Shown: positions 1 through 10,880 of the stretch, piece by piece
Layout of the letters: each line of letters starts with the position of its first letter
Position numbering within the stretch: the stretch's first letter is position 1
From: Obelidium mucronatum
Lineage: Eukaryota; Chytridiomycota; Chytridiomycetes; Chytridiales; Chytriomycetaceae
NCBI GenBank assembly: GCA_025765595.1
Contig: JAIVFH010000138.1
Location: 1-64,000 of the forward strand
Length of the DNA: 64,000 nucleotides
Reading direction: 5' to 3'
Notes under the pieces: model-generated
Databases searched by the model: none
The model's input: only the letters and a program-made list of their open reading frames with translations
What the model was told of the DNA's origin: nothing
Program-made: the position numbers and the translations under genes

Positions 1-1144
1 TCGAATACTGCGATGCCGCGTCCTCGCTCCAGCTTCGCCTTCTTTGCCGCGCGTCCAATCAAATGTGCAATGCGCGAAACTTGCATATTGTTGCCTTCAG
101 AGAAGCTTGCCAAAGAAACTTCAGCAAGCAAAAAGGGTCAAAGTACGAAAGCATCGCATGGCTTTGCTGCTGGCCCGCAGAATACCAAGCTGTGGCAGCT
201 TCTGAATTTAACGCGTCGGATTTGGTCCATTTACCTTGCTGTTATCATAACAGCCCTGTCATTCCTCCGTCGCTTTCAATCGCAACCAAACTCACCAAGA
301 TTTGCATTCGCGACGCGTCTCTTACAGCTATTCCACGTGAATTGTATGATTTGGTGAAACTCAGGGCCTGGACCTGTCAAACAACAATATCTCTGGACCC
401 ATATCAAAGCGCTTCATCAAGCTCACCAACCTCCGATATCTCTCCCTCAGTCATAATCAAGTCGATGGAAATTTTGACGGCAATTGTTTCCCGAGCATCT
501 CGCTGTTGGAACAAGTAAAACTCGACCACAACAACCTCACCGGCGCTCTCCCCAATTCATTCGACAGATTGAAACACTGCCTTAATCTGCTCGATCTCAG
601 TCACAACAGATTCACGGGTCCCATCCCTGATGTTTTCAGAAGCTTCCCCAAACTCGAACATCTTATCCTTTCTCACAACGATTTGTCGGGATCCATTTCG
701 CCAGAGATTCACGGCTGGCAAAGTATCCGAAATCTCTGTTTGGACCACAATCGAATCACTGGCGAAATTCCCGATGCTATTGGTGTGTCGATGAGAAGGC
801 TCGAGAAGCTGTTCTTGAACAACAACAGATTGAGCGGAAGCATTCCGCACACTCTCGGAAACGCTTTCATTCTCAAAGTATTGTCCGTGATTTATTTTGA
901 GTCGAATTTGCTCGAAGGTGCTGTCCCAGCGGTATTGTCGACGCTGCCTGAGTTGAGCAAATTGGATCTTTCCCACAACCTTCTTTCTGGGAGACTTCCC
1001 AATGAACTTGGACAAGCGAATCGTTTGAAGTTTGTGGCTGTGAATGGAAATCGGCGTTTTGATTTCTCGCCACTCGTTGCTCCAACCAACAAGAATATTG
1101 AGATTCAAAAAAAGTGTCCTCCAAATTGCCCCGATTGCCTTTAA
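1..1144 (+). pseudogene. F-box/LRR protein, copy 1 (5' end cut by window, frameshifted)
   Basis: Frame 3 from base 3 reads the end of an F-box-like segment (EYCDAASSLQLRLLCRASNQ), then a linker (CCWPAEYQAVAASEF) and leucine-rich repeats of the plant-like LxxLxLxxNxLxGxIP type; the repeat part stays open to the stop at 1142-1144. Against the second copy at 42.4-43.57 kb, one base is missing near 373 (CTCAGGGCCTGG against CTCAAGAACCTGG). This splits the coding region into 3-~373 and ~374-1144. F-box/LRR proteins usually act as substrate adaptors of SCF ubiquitin ligases; that role is inferred from the fold only. The protein start lies left of the window. It could be a true pseudogene or a single-base assembly error. 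Confidence 0.8.
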
Positions 1145-2148
1145 CTGTTTATTATTTCGAAGGAGTGGTCCGATTGCCGTTAGCTGTTTATCTTCTTGTT
1201 ATTCTTTCGAAGGAGCGGGTTATTTCTTTCAAAATACATGTTGTTACTGTGGTTTCATTGTCTTTGTAGTTGTGAGTGAGCGAAGTGTGGAATAAAGAGT
1301 TTGCACTTTCGAATATGCATAACATACAATGAAGTGGAATACATACTTTGTGTCTGCGAGATCCTGGTTTGGTATTCCTCCTTCATCACAAGAAAAGCGA
1401 GTCCCAAAATAAATCAAAATCACGCTTCTCACAATCGAATTGGACTACTTTGACCCTGCCCACAACGAAAATAATATTTTCCACCGGCCATCTAAATCGC
1501 AAGATCCTTTTTAAACTCGACAAGCACCAAACCGTCTTTTCTTCGAGTTCCGTCCGAGAAATTTGTCAGAAAAAAAAACCTCAAAACAAAGTTCCTCCTC
1601 CTCCAAAACAACCAACTTCCCCAAGCCCGCCTTCGTCTTGGGCGTGACTCATTGATCACGATAGCGCCTTTCGAACAGCCACTCTGCCTTTAATCGGTAG
1701 GTTCTTCGTTCAGTTTCATGATCAAACCTGTCGTGTCTCCTCTCAACACAACCCAACTCTGCCACACCCAAACAGGCGCCAAACTTCATTATTTCGCGTA
1801 AGAAACGCGTTCTTCTTTTTAGGGACCCGAACTGTGAGCTTCCCTCGATGGTGCGATCATTGTTGACTTTCCCTTTAACATCATCCGCTCTTTTAGATTC
1901 ACGAGCTTCAACACCGACTCCTCATGAAAAGCGCCGAGCTATAAATATAGTAGCGCTGTTACGTGTGACGGTGTGAGTGCTCTGCACAAGTGACTTCTCT
2001 CCGTGACATTATTTCTATTTTCGTAGCATTAGAAAAGCTTGCCTGGAAGACCTCATGCTACAATCCTTTGGATTCTTTGTATAATGTTCCTTATTTTGGT
2101 GTTTGCGATTTTTATTTCATGGTTTGTTGTTATTTTATTTCTTCGTCT

Positions 2149-2180
<32 letters not shown>

Positions 2181-2582
2181 CGGCTCATTTCGGAATTATC
2201 ATTCTCACTGACATAACAACTCCTTAGGTTCTATGATCCGACTCCACTTAAATAAATGGGCTGTATTTAATAATTACGCATTCTCTCCCGCTCTGTACCC
2301 CAGTGTTCCCGATTTCCAGGTGCATGCGTCCCAACTTTCTCCAGGAGCTTCGTCCCAGCCAAACCTAACCATACTGGTCAAACCGATCTGCGACGGCAAA
2401 CTTTATGTTCCGCTACTGTCTTTTTTATTTCTTTTTACCATTCAATTCCTTCAACTATTGGAAAACCAAAAAAATAATTTGGCTTTCGGGAGGGGCCTTT
2501 AGGTACGTGATAAACTTCCTCTACATATTTTGTTTTCATTTAATGTGTACTAATACTTAAGCATATACCGAGTTCTTGATAG
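1145..2582. other. Intergenic leader region without a convincing gene
   Basis: No ORF here looks coding. A TATA-like TATAAATA lies at 1940-1947, followed by a pyrimidine-rich stretch. The segment around 1575-1990 resembles 40.61-41.0 kb: both have a TTCCTCCTCCTCCAAA stretch followed by an ACCAACT motif, then an AACTCTGYCA..ACCCAAACAGGCG block and an AGATTCACG block. Each is followed by a tandem array of intron-containing units. It may be a shared promoter or 5' leader of two related repeat-bearing loci (inference). Confidence 0.45.
2150..2180 (+). repeat. Poly-T tract (31 T)
   Basis: An uninterrupted run of T. Similar homopolymers occur at 16821-16868 and, as A, near 37172-37191. Confidence 0.95.
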
Positions 2583-4140
2583 GATCAAGACTATGGGACT
2601 TGGCGGCTCCTGAACTCCATGGCTGTCTGTGCTGGTGCTGCAGTGATGAGTTTCCAAGCCGTTTCGGGGGCTGAAGAGGTTAGCGGTTTAAAAGGGGTGA
2701 TTCGTTTCCCCTACGAGCGCTCTCACGGTTTTCAAGACTCATTGTGGTGCCCGCTCAGACAGTGTGTTGCAGTGTGCTCCCAAAGGTAACCATCGCTTCT
2801 TGACTATTTAATAATTCCTTTGCATTCTAAAACGGTTTCTTTTATTGTCAGCTGAATACACATGGCAACCCATGGAATCCATAGCTCTTTGGGTTTTCGC
2901 TGCAATGATGAGTTTCCAGGCCGTTTCGGGGGCTGAAGAGGTTAGCAGTTTCAAAGGGGCGATTTTATTTCCCCTACACGCCCTCTCACGGTTTTCAAGA
3001 CTCATTGTGGTGTGGACTCCGAGATGCTGGCTTTGAGGGGGTTTCTTGTGGGCAAGTCCCCAGGTATGTCTCGCTTTCTTTGTTCCTTGCTCCATACTAA
3101 CTCCTTTTTATACCGAGTATTTATTTAATCCAGAAATCAAGACTATGGGACTTGGCGGCTCATCCATTCCATGGCTGTCTGGGCTGGTGCTGCAGTGATG
3201 AGTTTCCAGGCCGTTTCGGGGGCTGAAGAGGTTAGCAGTTTCAAAGGGGCGATTCGTTTCCCCTACGCGCCCTCTCGCGGTTTTCAAGACTCACTGTGGT
3301 GCCAGCTCAGACATGTGTTGCAGTGTGCTCCCAAAGGTAACCATCGCTTTTTGACTATTTAATACTCCCTTTGCATTCTAAAACCGTGTCTTTTATTGTC
3401 AACAGAATACACACGGCAACCCATGGAATCCATAGCTCTTTGGGTCTTCGCTGCAATGATGAGTTTCCAAGCCGTTTCGGGGGCTGAAGAGGTTAGCAGT
3501 TTAAAAGGGGTGATTCGTTTCCCCTACGAGCGCTCTCACGGTTTTCAAGACTCATTGTGGTGCCCGCTCAGACATGTGTTGCAGTGTGCTCCCAAAGGTA
3601 ACCATCGCTTCTTGACTATTTAATAATTTCTTTGCATTCTAAAACGGTTTCTTTTATTGTCAGCTGAATACACATGGCAACCCATGGAATCCATAGCTCT
3701 TTGGGTTTTCGCTGCAATGATGAGTTTCCAGGCCGTTTCGGGGGCTGAAGAGGTTAGCAGTTTCAAAGGGGCGATTTTATTTCCCCTACGCGCCCTCTCA
3801 CGGTTTTCAAGACTCATTGTGGTGTGGACTCCGAGATGCTGGCTTTGAGGGGGTTTCTTGTGGGCAAGTCCCCAGGTATGTCTCGCTTTCTTTGTTCCTT
3901 GCTCCATACTAACTCCTTTTTATACCGAGTATTTATTTAATCCAGAAATCAAGACTATGGGACTTGGCGGCTCCTCCATTCCATGGCTGTCTGTGCTGGT
4001 GCTGCAGTGATGAGTTTCCAAGCCGTTTCGGGGGCTGAAGAGGTTAGCAGTTTAAAAGGGGCGATTCGTTTCCCCTACGAGCGCTCTCACGGTTTTCAAA
4101 ACTCATTGTGGTGTGGACTCCAAGATGCTGGCTCTGAGGG
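2583..4140 (+). repeat. Tandem array of exon-like units separated by GT..AG introns
   Basis: Six related units of about 192-212 bp share a core read as MSFQAVSGAEEVSS. They are separated by segments with clean intron borders: 2786-2851, 3064-3133, 3337-3405, 3598-3663 and 3876-3945, all GT..CAG. Introns of one class carry a perfect TACTAAC branch site (3095-3101 and 3907-3913). Two classes alternate: units ending CCCAAAG|GTAACC and units ending CCCCAG|GTATGT. The whole block 2852-3133 is repeated almost exactly at 3664-3945, so the higher-order period is about 812 bp. Confidence 0.85.
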
Positions 4141-4300
4141 GGGTCTTTGTGGAAGGATTGCGAGGTGCAACCTTGCGACGCTGGGACGCTCGATGGGGGT
4201 GCAACTCCCTCTCCCTGGCGTGGTGGAGAACCCTGTTCCGCAGGAGGCGTTTCCTGCCTTACATGGTTCAGGGATGTCCATTAATGAGCATTCACTTTGA
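3134..4300 (+). CDS. Candidate multi-exon gene made of duplicated exons (unrecognised)
   Basis: Exons 3134-3336 and 3406-3597 join in frame through phase-1 introns. Each encodes a module with an MSFQAVSGAEEVSS core, an FPY motif and a C-terminal LRHVLQCAPK. In exon 3664-3875 one extra base (GCGATTTTATTTCC against GCGATTCGTTTCC) shifts the frame to a stop at 3846-3848. The last unit (3946-4300) is open and continues into a unique Gly/Leu-rich tail ending SGMSINEHSL. No known family is recognised. It may be a transcribed, alternatively spliced repeat locus, or decayed. The start codon is not located. Confidence 0.35.
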
Positions 4301-4395
4301 GTTGGTGGTTCTGAATTGGAAGACATACCTTTACTATGGTTCAAAGAAAGAATGTAGAATAGATTCTCAATCAAAAACAGGTCAACAAAACAAAA

Positions 4396-7300
4396 TCATG
4401 TTTCTTCTTCGTCATTCATTAAAAACAAAACCTCCCCAACTTTCCGCCAAACATCATCCGAAACACCAGCCATCGCACCACTAATCCCCATCCCAACAAA
4501 ACTACTCTCGAACGGCTTGACAACCCTCCGAGCGTCATCCCCTCCTCGCTGCAGTGCTTCAACAAAGATCCGACTGGCTTTCACACACATTGGATGGAAT
4601 TGCTGTTCAATGGATGAATTGGGTGGGTAGTTTGAGGGTAACGACGGTTTCCGCATGAGACTGAGTAACAGTGGGACCAGCATTGGACATTTGCTGAACG
4701 AACATTGCTTCTGAGAACTGGGTCCTCGAGGGGGGTACGCGAAAGGGCGGTCATGTGTAACAGGAGTCACCACCGACACCGCCGCCGCCGGAGAAACCCC
4801 GCGTCTTTCCCTTCCAACAGGCTGCTCCTCCTCCTCCTCGACTTCTCCAGGCGCGCCATCCAGCATCACAACCAAATGATACAAACACGACAAGGCCAGC
4901 TCCCAACACACAGAATCATCCACAGTTCCATTCGGCGGCCAGCCCCCATGTTGAGGCAACACTTTAACGCAAACAGTCAACAGCGAATCCAGCTCTCCCT
5001 GGCATTCTGCAAACAAGTCTGCATTCTTGATGTCTATCGTGAGTTTGTTAAATCCTTCGAGAAGCATCCATGGTTGCAAGTCTTCGCCTAGGTGGCGGTT
5101 CGACGGTGGGTCTTTGGACCAGGCCATTGCGAGTTGTGGGCCGTGGTGGTGGGACTCTAGAAAGTCTGCGTGTGTTTGTAGGGCGTCTGAAATGACCCTG
5201 ATTATTGTTTGTGCGTTTGAGGGAGTTGAGACTTGGACGTGAAGGCTGATGTTGAGGAGGGCCGCGTAGGCTATCCGTCGTACCTCCAGAATAAGGGTGG
5301 ATGCATCTTGGAAGAGCAACTGCCGATCTTTGGAAGACCCTTCCTTTTTTCCTGCCCCTTCCGAACCAAGAACGTCATCCAAAAAGATATCATCGTCATC
5401 ATCCAACCCAAACGCATCAAAAACTGAGTCGCCGTCTTCAACAGCGTCTGCATCGTCATCAACAGGTTCAAACGGAGATATCCGAAGCGCGTCCACAACC
5501 GCTTGAAAGTAACCACCATTCTTACCCAGCCATTGCTGGTTCTCCACAGTCGCCGCACTCAAATTCCGGAAAACAGTCAATATCGCCACGAGTCTTTCCA
5601 AATACGCTTTCCGTTTATCCATATGGCTGCCCGTCAAAGAATTGATTGAAAATAAATTTGCGGTGGTGCAAGCTGAAGTCGCGGATTCGAAATGCAGTAA
5701 TGTTCGAATAGGTATGAATTCGTCGTCCAACGGTATACAGTTCAATTCTTCTAATGATGCAATGGTTGTTTTGAGTAAATTAATGGCCGCGTATCCAAGT
5801 GGGGGAAAGTCGGGGAATCGGAGAATCACGTCCTTATCATTCGACAAGACTGTCAACACGTTCAAAGAGTATGCAATCTCAATAGGTGATGGGGACTGCA
5901 GAGACATTGCTATATTGTATAAATCAACAGCTCCTGCAAAAAAATTGGATTTTGATATGTTGGTATGTCGATATCCAGTAAAAATGAACGAAAGAAAAAA
6001 ACCAACCAAGGTTGTTCTTGTTGACTTTCTTCACTCTGGGAACCACGGAATATATCTTGTCCACTTCGATCCCGCCATACTTTTTTGTCAACAAAACTGG
6101 ATCCACGTCAGCGATGGCTGGAGATGCATCCAATAGGTTGGTTCGCCCATTGGCCATTTGAGATGAAATCCCCGGACGCTGGCCGTAAGTCATGAACCCT
6201 TTTTGGATTTGCTGAAGTTGTTGTTGATTTTGCAAGCCTACGGAATTCGCCCTTGGCGGCGCCATCAAAGTACCAGCAACGGGCGGAACTGGCGTGTGGG
6301 GTTTGTTGGGAATACGCGATACTGAAGGCGCAACTGGTGCCATTCTCTGCCTCTGCTCATTGGACATAGCAGACCCAGCGCTCATCATTGGATTTGCTGG
6401 ATTAGATGCTGCTTGTCCCACTTGCGGCGTTTGCCAGCTCGCAGTTGGGGTTGGAGCAGGAACCTCCACTTCGGGTCCTGGAAACAACTCAGTGAGCAAG
6501 CAAAAGCAACAAACAAAAAAAAAGAGTAAATACCGATAATTCCTGGAGGTATGAATCGCGGATTCGCCCCTTTATAATCCTTTGCGTTTGGATACAGTTC
6601 TTTCTCAAAGGCCAGTAAATAGTTGGAATAATATTTCCGGAGCGCCCCCGGGGCGGAAACTGGAGCCAATATTTGCATTCGTTCAGCAATCGCTTTCCAA
6701 GTCCGTTCTGTAGATGCCTATTGAAACCCGTAGTTAGCGTATTGAAATAAAACAAATAAAAATTAAAAATAATAAAATAAATAACGAAATCCAAAATCGC
6801 ACCTTTTCAAAGCCTCCAAAATCCAGGACTACGTAAAAGAGGGTATAGTAATCAACGAATTTTTGGTTGATTTTTTGGGCTCTTGTTTTTGCAACACCGT
6901 TAGCATCGCATGACTGATTTAAGCGAGAGTCAAATTCAATCTTGGAGAGGATATCCACAGATAATGGAGGCGGCGGGGGCGCCGCAGGTTGCGGCCGAGG
7001 ATTCAGCACAGGCGGTGGCGTTTGTTTCGACTTTTGCATCAAGAGTTGATGCTGATGCTGAGCCACCAAATATTGCTGCTGCATAAGCTGCTGCTGCTGA
7101 AGCATGGCAGCCATCGCAGCCGCATTCACATTCAGTCCCGCGGCTGGATTCGGAATCCCTGGCTTGGCTCCACCACTCATGGCCGCCATAATCCCAGCCA
7201 CATCTCCTTTCATCTGTCCAATCTGAAGCAAGCTCTTTTGGATCATTGACGCCACCATATTCCGCCGTTCGGAAATCTTTTGAATCTCGCCTTTTACTGC

Positions 7301-8771
7301 GGCTTCTTTTGCAGCCTCTCCTGGCCCGATTCCGGCGAGCATGCGCGTTAGATGCTCGATTTGAGCCGATAGGCTAGAGTGATTTTCCTTGAGCCGGCTC
7401 AGGTAATCGGTTAGTTGTTGTACTGTTTGAGGCTGCTGTTGTTGAATGTTTGAGTTCGCAGGTGCACCTCCTGTTGGAAGGGCCAATCCTGTGGGTCGAT
7501 TCTGTACTAATGCCGGGGCCTGTGCAAGAGTTTGAGCGACTGGAGGTGTAGCGGAATTTAAGAGCTGTGACGCGGATTTTGGTTTCTCTGTGACCAAAGG
7601 GGTGGAAGTCGGCGGATTGGAGACATTGGTTGGGACAGCATCCGTATTTGGTTTCAGCGGATTTCGAGGAATTTTCGGGGGCGTCACGTTGGTGGTGGTG
7701 TCAGGTGGAGTAGAGTCAAATGACAAGTATTGCATGACATCTCCAGCATCCATAGAAGGCTTTTTTGAAGTCATAGATGCTTCTGTTTTGGGGCGTTTAT
7801 CACTGTTGGACGCATCGTCTGGCTTTCGCTTCAAATCGGGTTTTGACTGTGGCACTAGCGGATTGGGTAAGGTGTGACTTTCGCTGGCGATTGCGACGTT
7901 GTGAGTGATACTATTGTTGGCAAGAGACAGATTCGTGGCAGCCTGTTTGAACGTTTAAATGGTATGAATGGGGAGTTATGAAACCAGTAAAACGAACCTT
8001 GGACGCGTTGGAATCAAAGAGCCAGTCAAAGTTGCTGTCCAGTCCAGTTGTTGAATTAATGATGCCTGTATTTGGAGGAGCAAGAGAATCAGAACTACTC
8101 GATGCGCTGCCACCTTTTCCAGACATTCCAAGAGATCCGTTTAAAGCGAGTGCAGCTTTTTGTTCGGCTGCTGGTATTGATTGTTTTTGCTGCTGCCAGG
8201 ACATTCCTGCAAGTGGATTTTGCAGAGTTGGCATTTGCGATTGGGACTGCATTTGAGCCGCCATTAGCTGCTTTTGCACCTGCATTTGCTGTTGGAGAAG
8301 AGACATGGTTTGTGGTTGTGTGGTATTTGATGGATGCGTTTGCTGGTTGATTTGTTGCTGGACATTATGTTGCTGGACATTATTTTGCTGCTGCTGCTGT
8401 TGCTGCTGTTGAAGGAACAAAGAGATATTGTTTCCCAGTAGATTTGCATTGTTGAGGTGATTTTGCAGGCTCTGATGCATTTGCGGGTTGAGACCCAGCA
8501 GACTCAGGTTGTTGAGACTGTTCAACCCGAGACTGTTCACTCCCAGACTGTTCACTCCCACACTGTTCACTCCCACACTGTTCAGTCCGCCCAAACCCGC
8601 CAGATTCATTCCAAGTCCAAGCACACTCGGAGCACTCTGGCTCGCAAAGCCCAGCGGCAGAAACGGGTTCGCGTTGCTAGGCGCGCCTGGCTGCCCCGGA
8701 CCACGCCCCGGACTTGCCGCCCCACGCGCGCCGCCGCTGCCGCTGCCGCTCTTTGTCGCTCCGTGGTCCAT
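4396..8771 (-). CDS. SWI1: SWI/SNF complex subunit SWI1 (ARID domain)
   Basis: Five exons: 8771-7998, 7942-6803, 6717-6534, 6477-6007 and 5933-4396, all with GT..AG borders and consistent phase. The N-terminal half is low-complexity: a Gly/Leu/Asn stretch with repeated NSVGVNSLG-type units, then long Gln tracts. An ARID DNA-binding domain spans the exon 2/3 join, starting FVDYYTLFYVVLDFGGFEK and continuing through ALRKYYSNYLLAFEKELYP. The C-terminal exon carries the conserved Swi1/BAF250 region with ILTVFRNLSAATVENQQWL, plus an acidic loop (DDDDDIFLDD). SWI1 is the ARID-bearing core subunit of the ATP-dependent SWI/SNF chromatin remodeller in the nucleus. Neighbours are unrelated, so there is no operon logic. 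The start is the first Met, at 8771. Total length is roughly 1,370 residues, normal for the family. Confidence 0.93.
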
Positions 8772-9422
8772 TTTTAATCAAATGCTGTTCGGAAAAAGCT
8801 GCTCGCTGCAACAAAATAATATTTATTAAATATTAATATTGTCAAAAATAAACAATTTATTATTTGTTTGACTTTCGTGGAGCTAAAGTCTACTCATTTT
8901 ATACCCAATCAAATCATCCCTAAAACACAGAAACTGCATCCATGTAGCCCGCTTTGCTTTAAGCAAATAGTTCTCGTGACTAGAGGCTTATTATTCGCTG
9001 CTTCATTGACTTTGGGTCGTGTTGTTTTGTACTGTTTGGGAAATCAACGCAAAGACTTGTGGAATCTGCCGGGTTTCGTACAATGATAATGTTTGATGAA
9101 GGAATTCTATCAAGAGTCATCAAACGTCTTGCTCGTTAAACGACAAAAATAAAAGCGCAATAACTGTTTAATACCTGCATAGCACCCATTTCGGAAAAGC
9201 AGTCAATTTGTCGAAAGTTGTGGAGTACATCCATTGTCAAACTGTAAAGTAGACTGGATATCACACACTTGACTAAATTTTGGGATGTATTCGACACTTC
9301 GGCATGTACCCGAAGATGGACTGCTTGACGCCCATTGGATCCGGCGCGTTACTCTTGATACGATCCCAAATCAATAGTACTCTAAGCAAAATGTTGCTTC
9401 CTCAAATCCTACATCACTTCAA
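8772..9422. other. Intergenic region, nothing recognised
   Basis: AT-rich DNA upstream of SWI1. No ORF with coding character, RNA gene or repeat is seen. It presumably contains the SWI1 promoter near 8772-8870. Confidence 0.5.
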
Positions 9423-9824
9423 CTATCTTATCAATAGACTGCTGCAGATTCCTACAACCGACATCGGTAATATCGCGATAAGAAGTGGAAGAATGATCTC
9501 TCGTGCGACCCAGTCCCAGTCCCGTACATCGAACGTCCTGACCCCGTAGAAGCACTCCATACTCTGCTCTTCGTACGGCGAAAACAGCGTCGCTTCGTTC
9601 TCTCCTCCTTGGGTTCGTCTTCTTCTTCTTCGGAGTATTCGTCTTCTTCGGATTATTCTTCTTGGTCTTCTTGGAATTCTTCGTGGAATACGGAAAACTC
9701 GTTCTGGTTTTTGTGTATGAGACTGAGACTGTGTTTGAGACTGAGGCTGGCTCTGAGTCTGAGACCGCCGCTTGCGGCTGCTGCGCGTCTTGCGCTTCGT
9801 CGCATTGGCTGTGGTTGTCGACAT
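9423..9824 (-). CDS. Small basic protein with one membrane segment (unrecognised)
   Basis: A 133-residue ORF starting at ATG 9824. It has three parts: a Ser/Thr/Lys/Arg head, a Gln/Ser-rich run (SQTQSQPQSQTQSQS) followed by Arg/Pro-rich repeats (RRIPRRPRRIIRRRR), and a C-terminal hydrophobic helix (EIILPLLIAILPMSVVGIC). That pattern fits a tail-anchored or single-span membrane protein with a very basic cytosolic or nuclear side. No family is recognised. Part of the Arg/Gln composition could be an artefact of CT-rich DNA, so it may not be a gene. Confidence 0.45.
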   Translation of the reverse strand: MSTTTANATKRKTRSSRKRRSQTQSQPQSQTQSQSHTQKPERVFRIPRRIPRRPRRIIRRRRILRRRRRRTQGGENEATLFSPYEEQSMECFYGVRTFDVRDWDWVAREIILPLLIAILPMSVVGICSSLLIR

Positions 9825-10705
9825 TTTCTTATTTATTTTCTGATATATTTAACTGATATTCATTTACTTCTCTTCTTTCTTCTTATTTTTTAATTCTTTT
9901 CTTTTTCTTTTACTCGTTATAAACCTGTTATTTTTTTTCAATTTTTTTTTATTTTTGTTCTCTGCGAACAGAAATGAATCATATCGAATGCTTATTCGCT
10001 TATACTTTCTTTTCGGTTTTTTAATTTTTATTTTAATGAACATTAATTTATCCCTGAATTTCTCTTGAATTTCTACATGAATTTCAACAACCCAAGCATT
10101 GAGCCCGCCCAAAATTCTCCACAAAGCAAGTGTCCACCGAAACCATACATTTTGACATGATACCTCTGCAAACCGTTTTTTCTGATCTTTGAAGCGTGCA
10201 AGGTACCGCTATTTTAAATTTATACCTGATATTCTACTTTCCCCTTAATTTTCTTCTTGCTTGACTTTTGGGATGCTTTGTTTCCACCCACGTCGATAGT
10301 CACACAACCCGTCTTTCAGTCCGAATATAATCTTTGTATCGTCTATATCATGCCATCTGTCTTGAAAAAATCACGCTCTTTTCTGGAATCTAACATCGAC
10401 GAGACTCCTTTCCTGTACCGAAAAATTCTGCATGACCGTTCATCGAAACAGCACCCAATTCATATTGATCGTGATTGAAGACTCGTCTGATCACTCGGAT
10501 GTTTTCTCTTGTCTGGAATATCCTCCCTGCGAGAGAGCGAACTTTGGGAATCCCACAAGAGAAAACTAGTACATCACGGAGGACTCTTGGATAATACGAT
10601 ACGATTTCTTGCTCTCCAATCCAATGTTTGATTCAAAACTCGGGCTGATACTATGAATTGGCACTCGAAACATTTCCTTCTAAAAGCCAGTCCGTTATTA
10701 CCATC
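9825..10705. other. Intergenic region, AT- and CT-rich, no gene recognised
   Basis: Short ORFs only. The stretch 9870-10050 is pyrimidine-rich and very AT-rich. No repeat or RNA gene is recognised. Confidence 0.45.
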
Positions 10706-10840
10706 ACGCTTTTCTTGAAGAAAAGAGTCCACCAAGTGGGGTCCCTCGCTGGAACCCATTTCCTCCTTCAAAAGAAAGGTGAGCGGGGTTTGTTTACTTT
10801 TATTTCAAACCCCGACATTTTTTGACAGGCCGTTTTTTCC
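10706..10840 (+). repeat. Outer block of the inverted duplication
   Basis: Resembles the reverse complement of about 44868-45017. Shared elements in order are ATCACGCTTTTCTTGAAG, a GGAACCC..CCTCC..AAAAGAAAGGTGAGC element, TTTTATTTCAAA and CCCGACATTTTTTGAC. On the right this segment contains a splice-donor-like AAAG|GTGAGC. It is the outermost pair of homologous blocks seen between the two arms. Confidence 0.65.
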
Positions 10841-10880
10841 TCCAAGTCGACAGCAACTTCCTTCTTTGTCATTATAAAAA

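Noticed and set aside
8457..8829. ORFs of 106 and 113 codons on the plus strand over the SWI1 first exon
   Set aside because: Low-complexity shadows of the Gly/Leu/Asn and Gln-rich N terminus of SWI1.
9609..9893. Ser-rich 94-codon ORF on the plus strand
   Set aside because: It is the complement of the Arg-rich minus-strand ORF and has only CT-rich low complexity.
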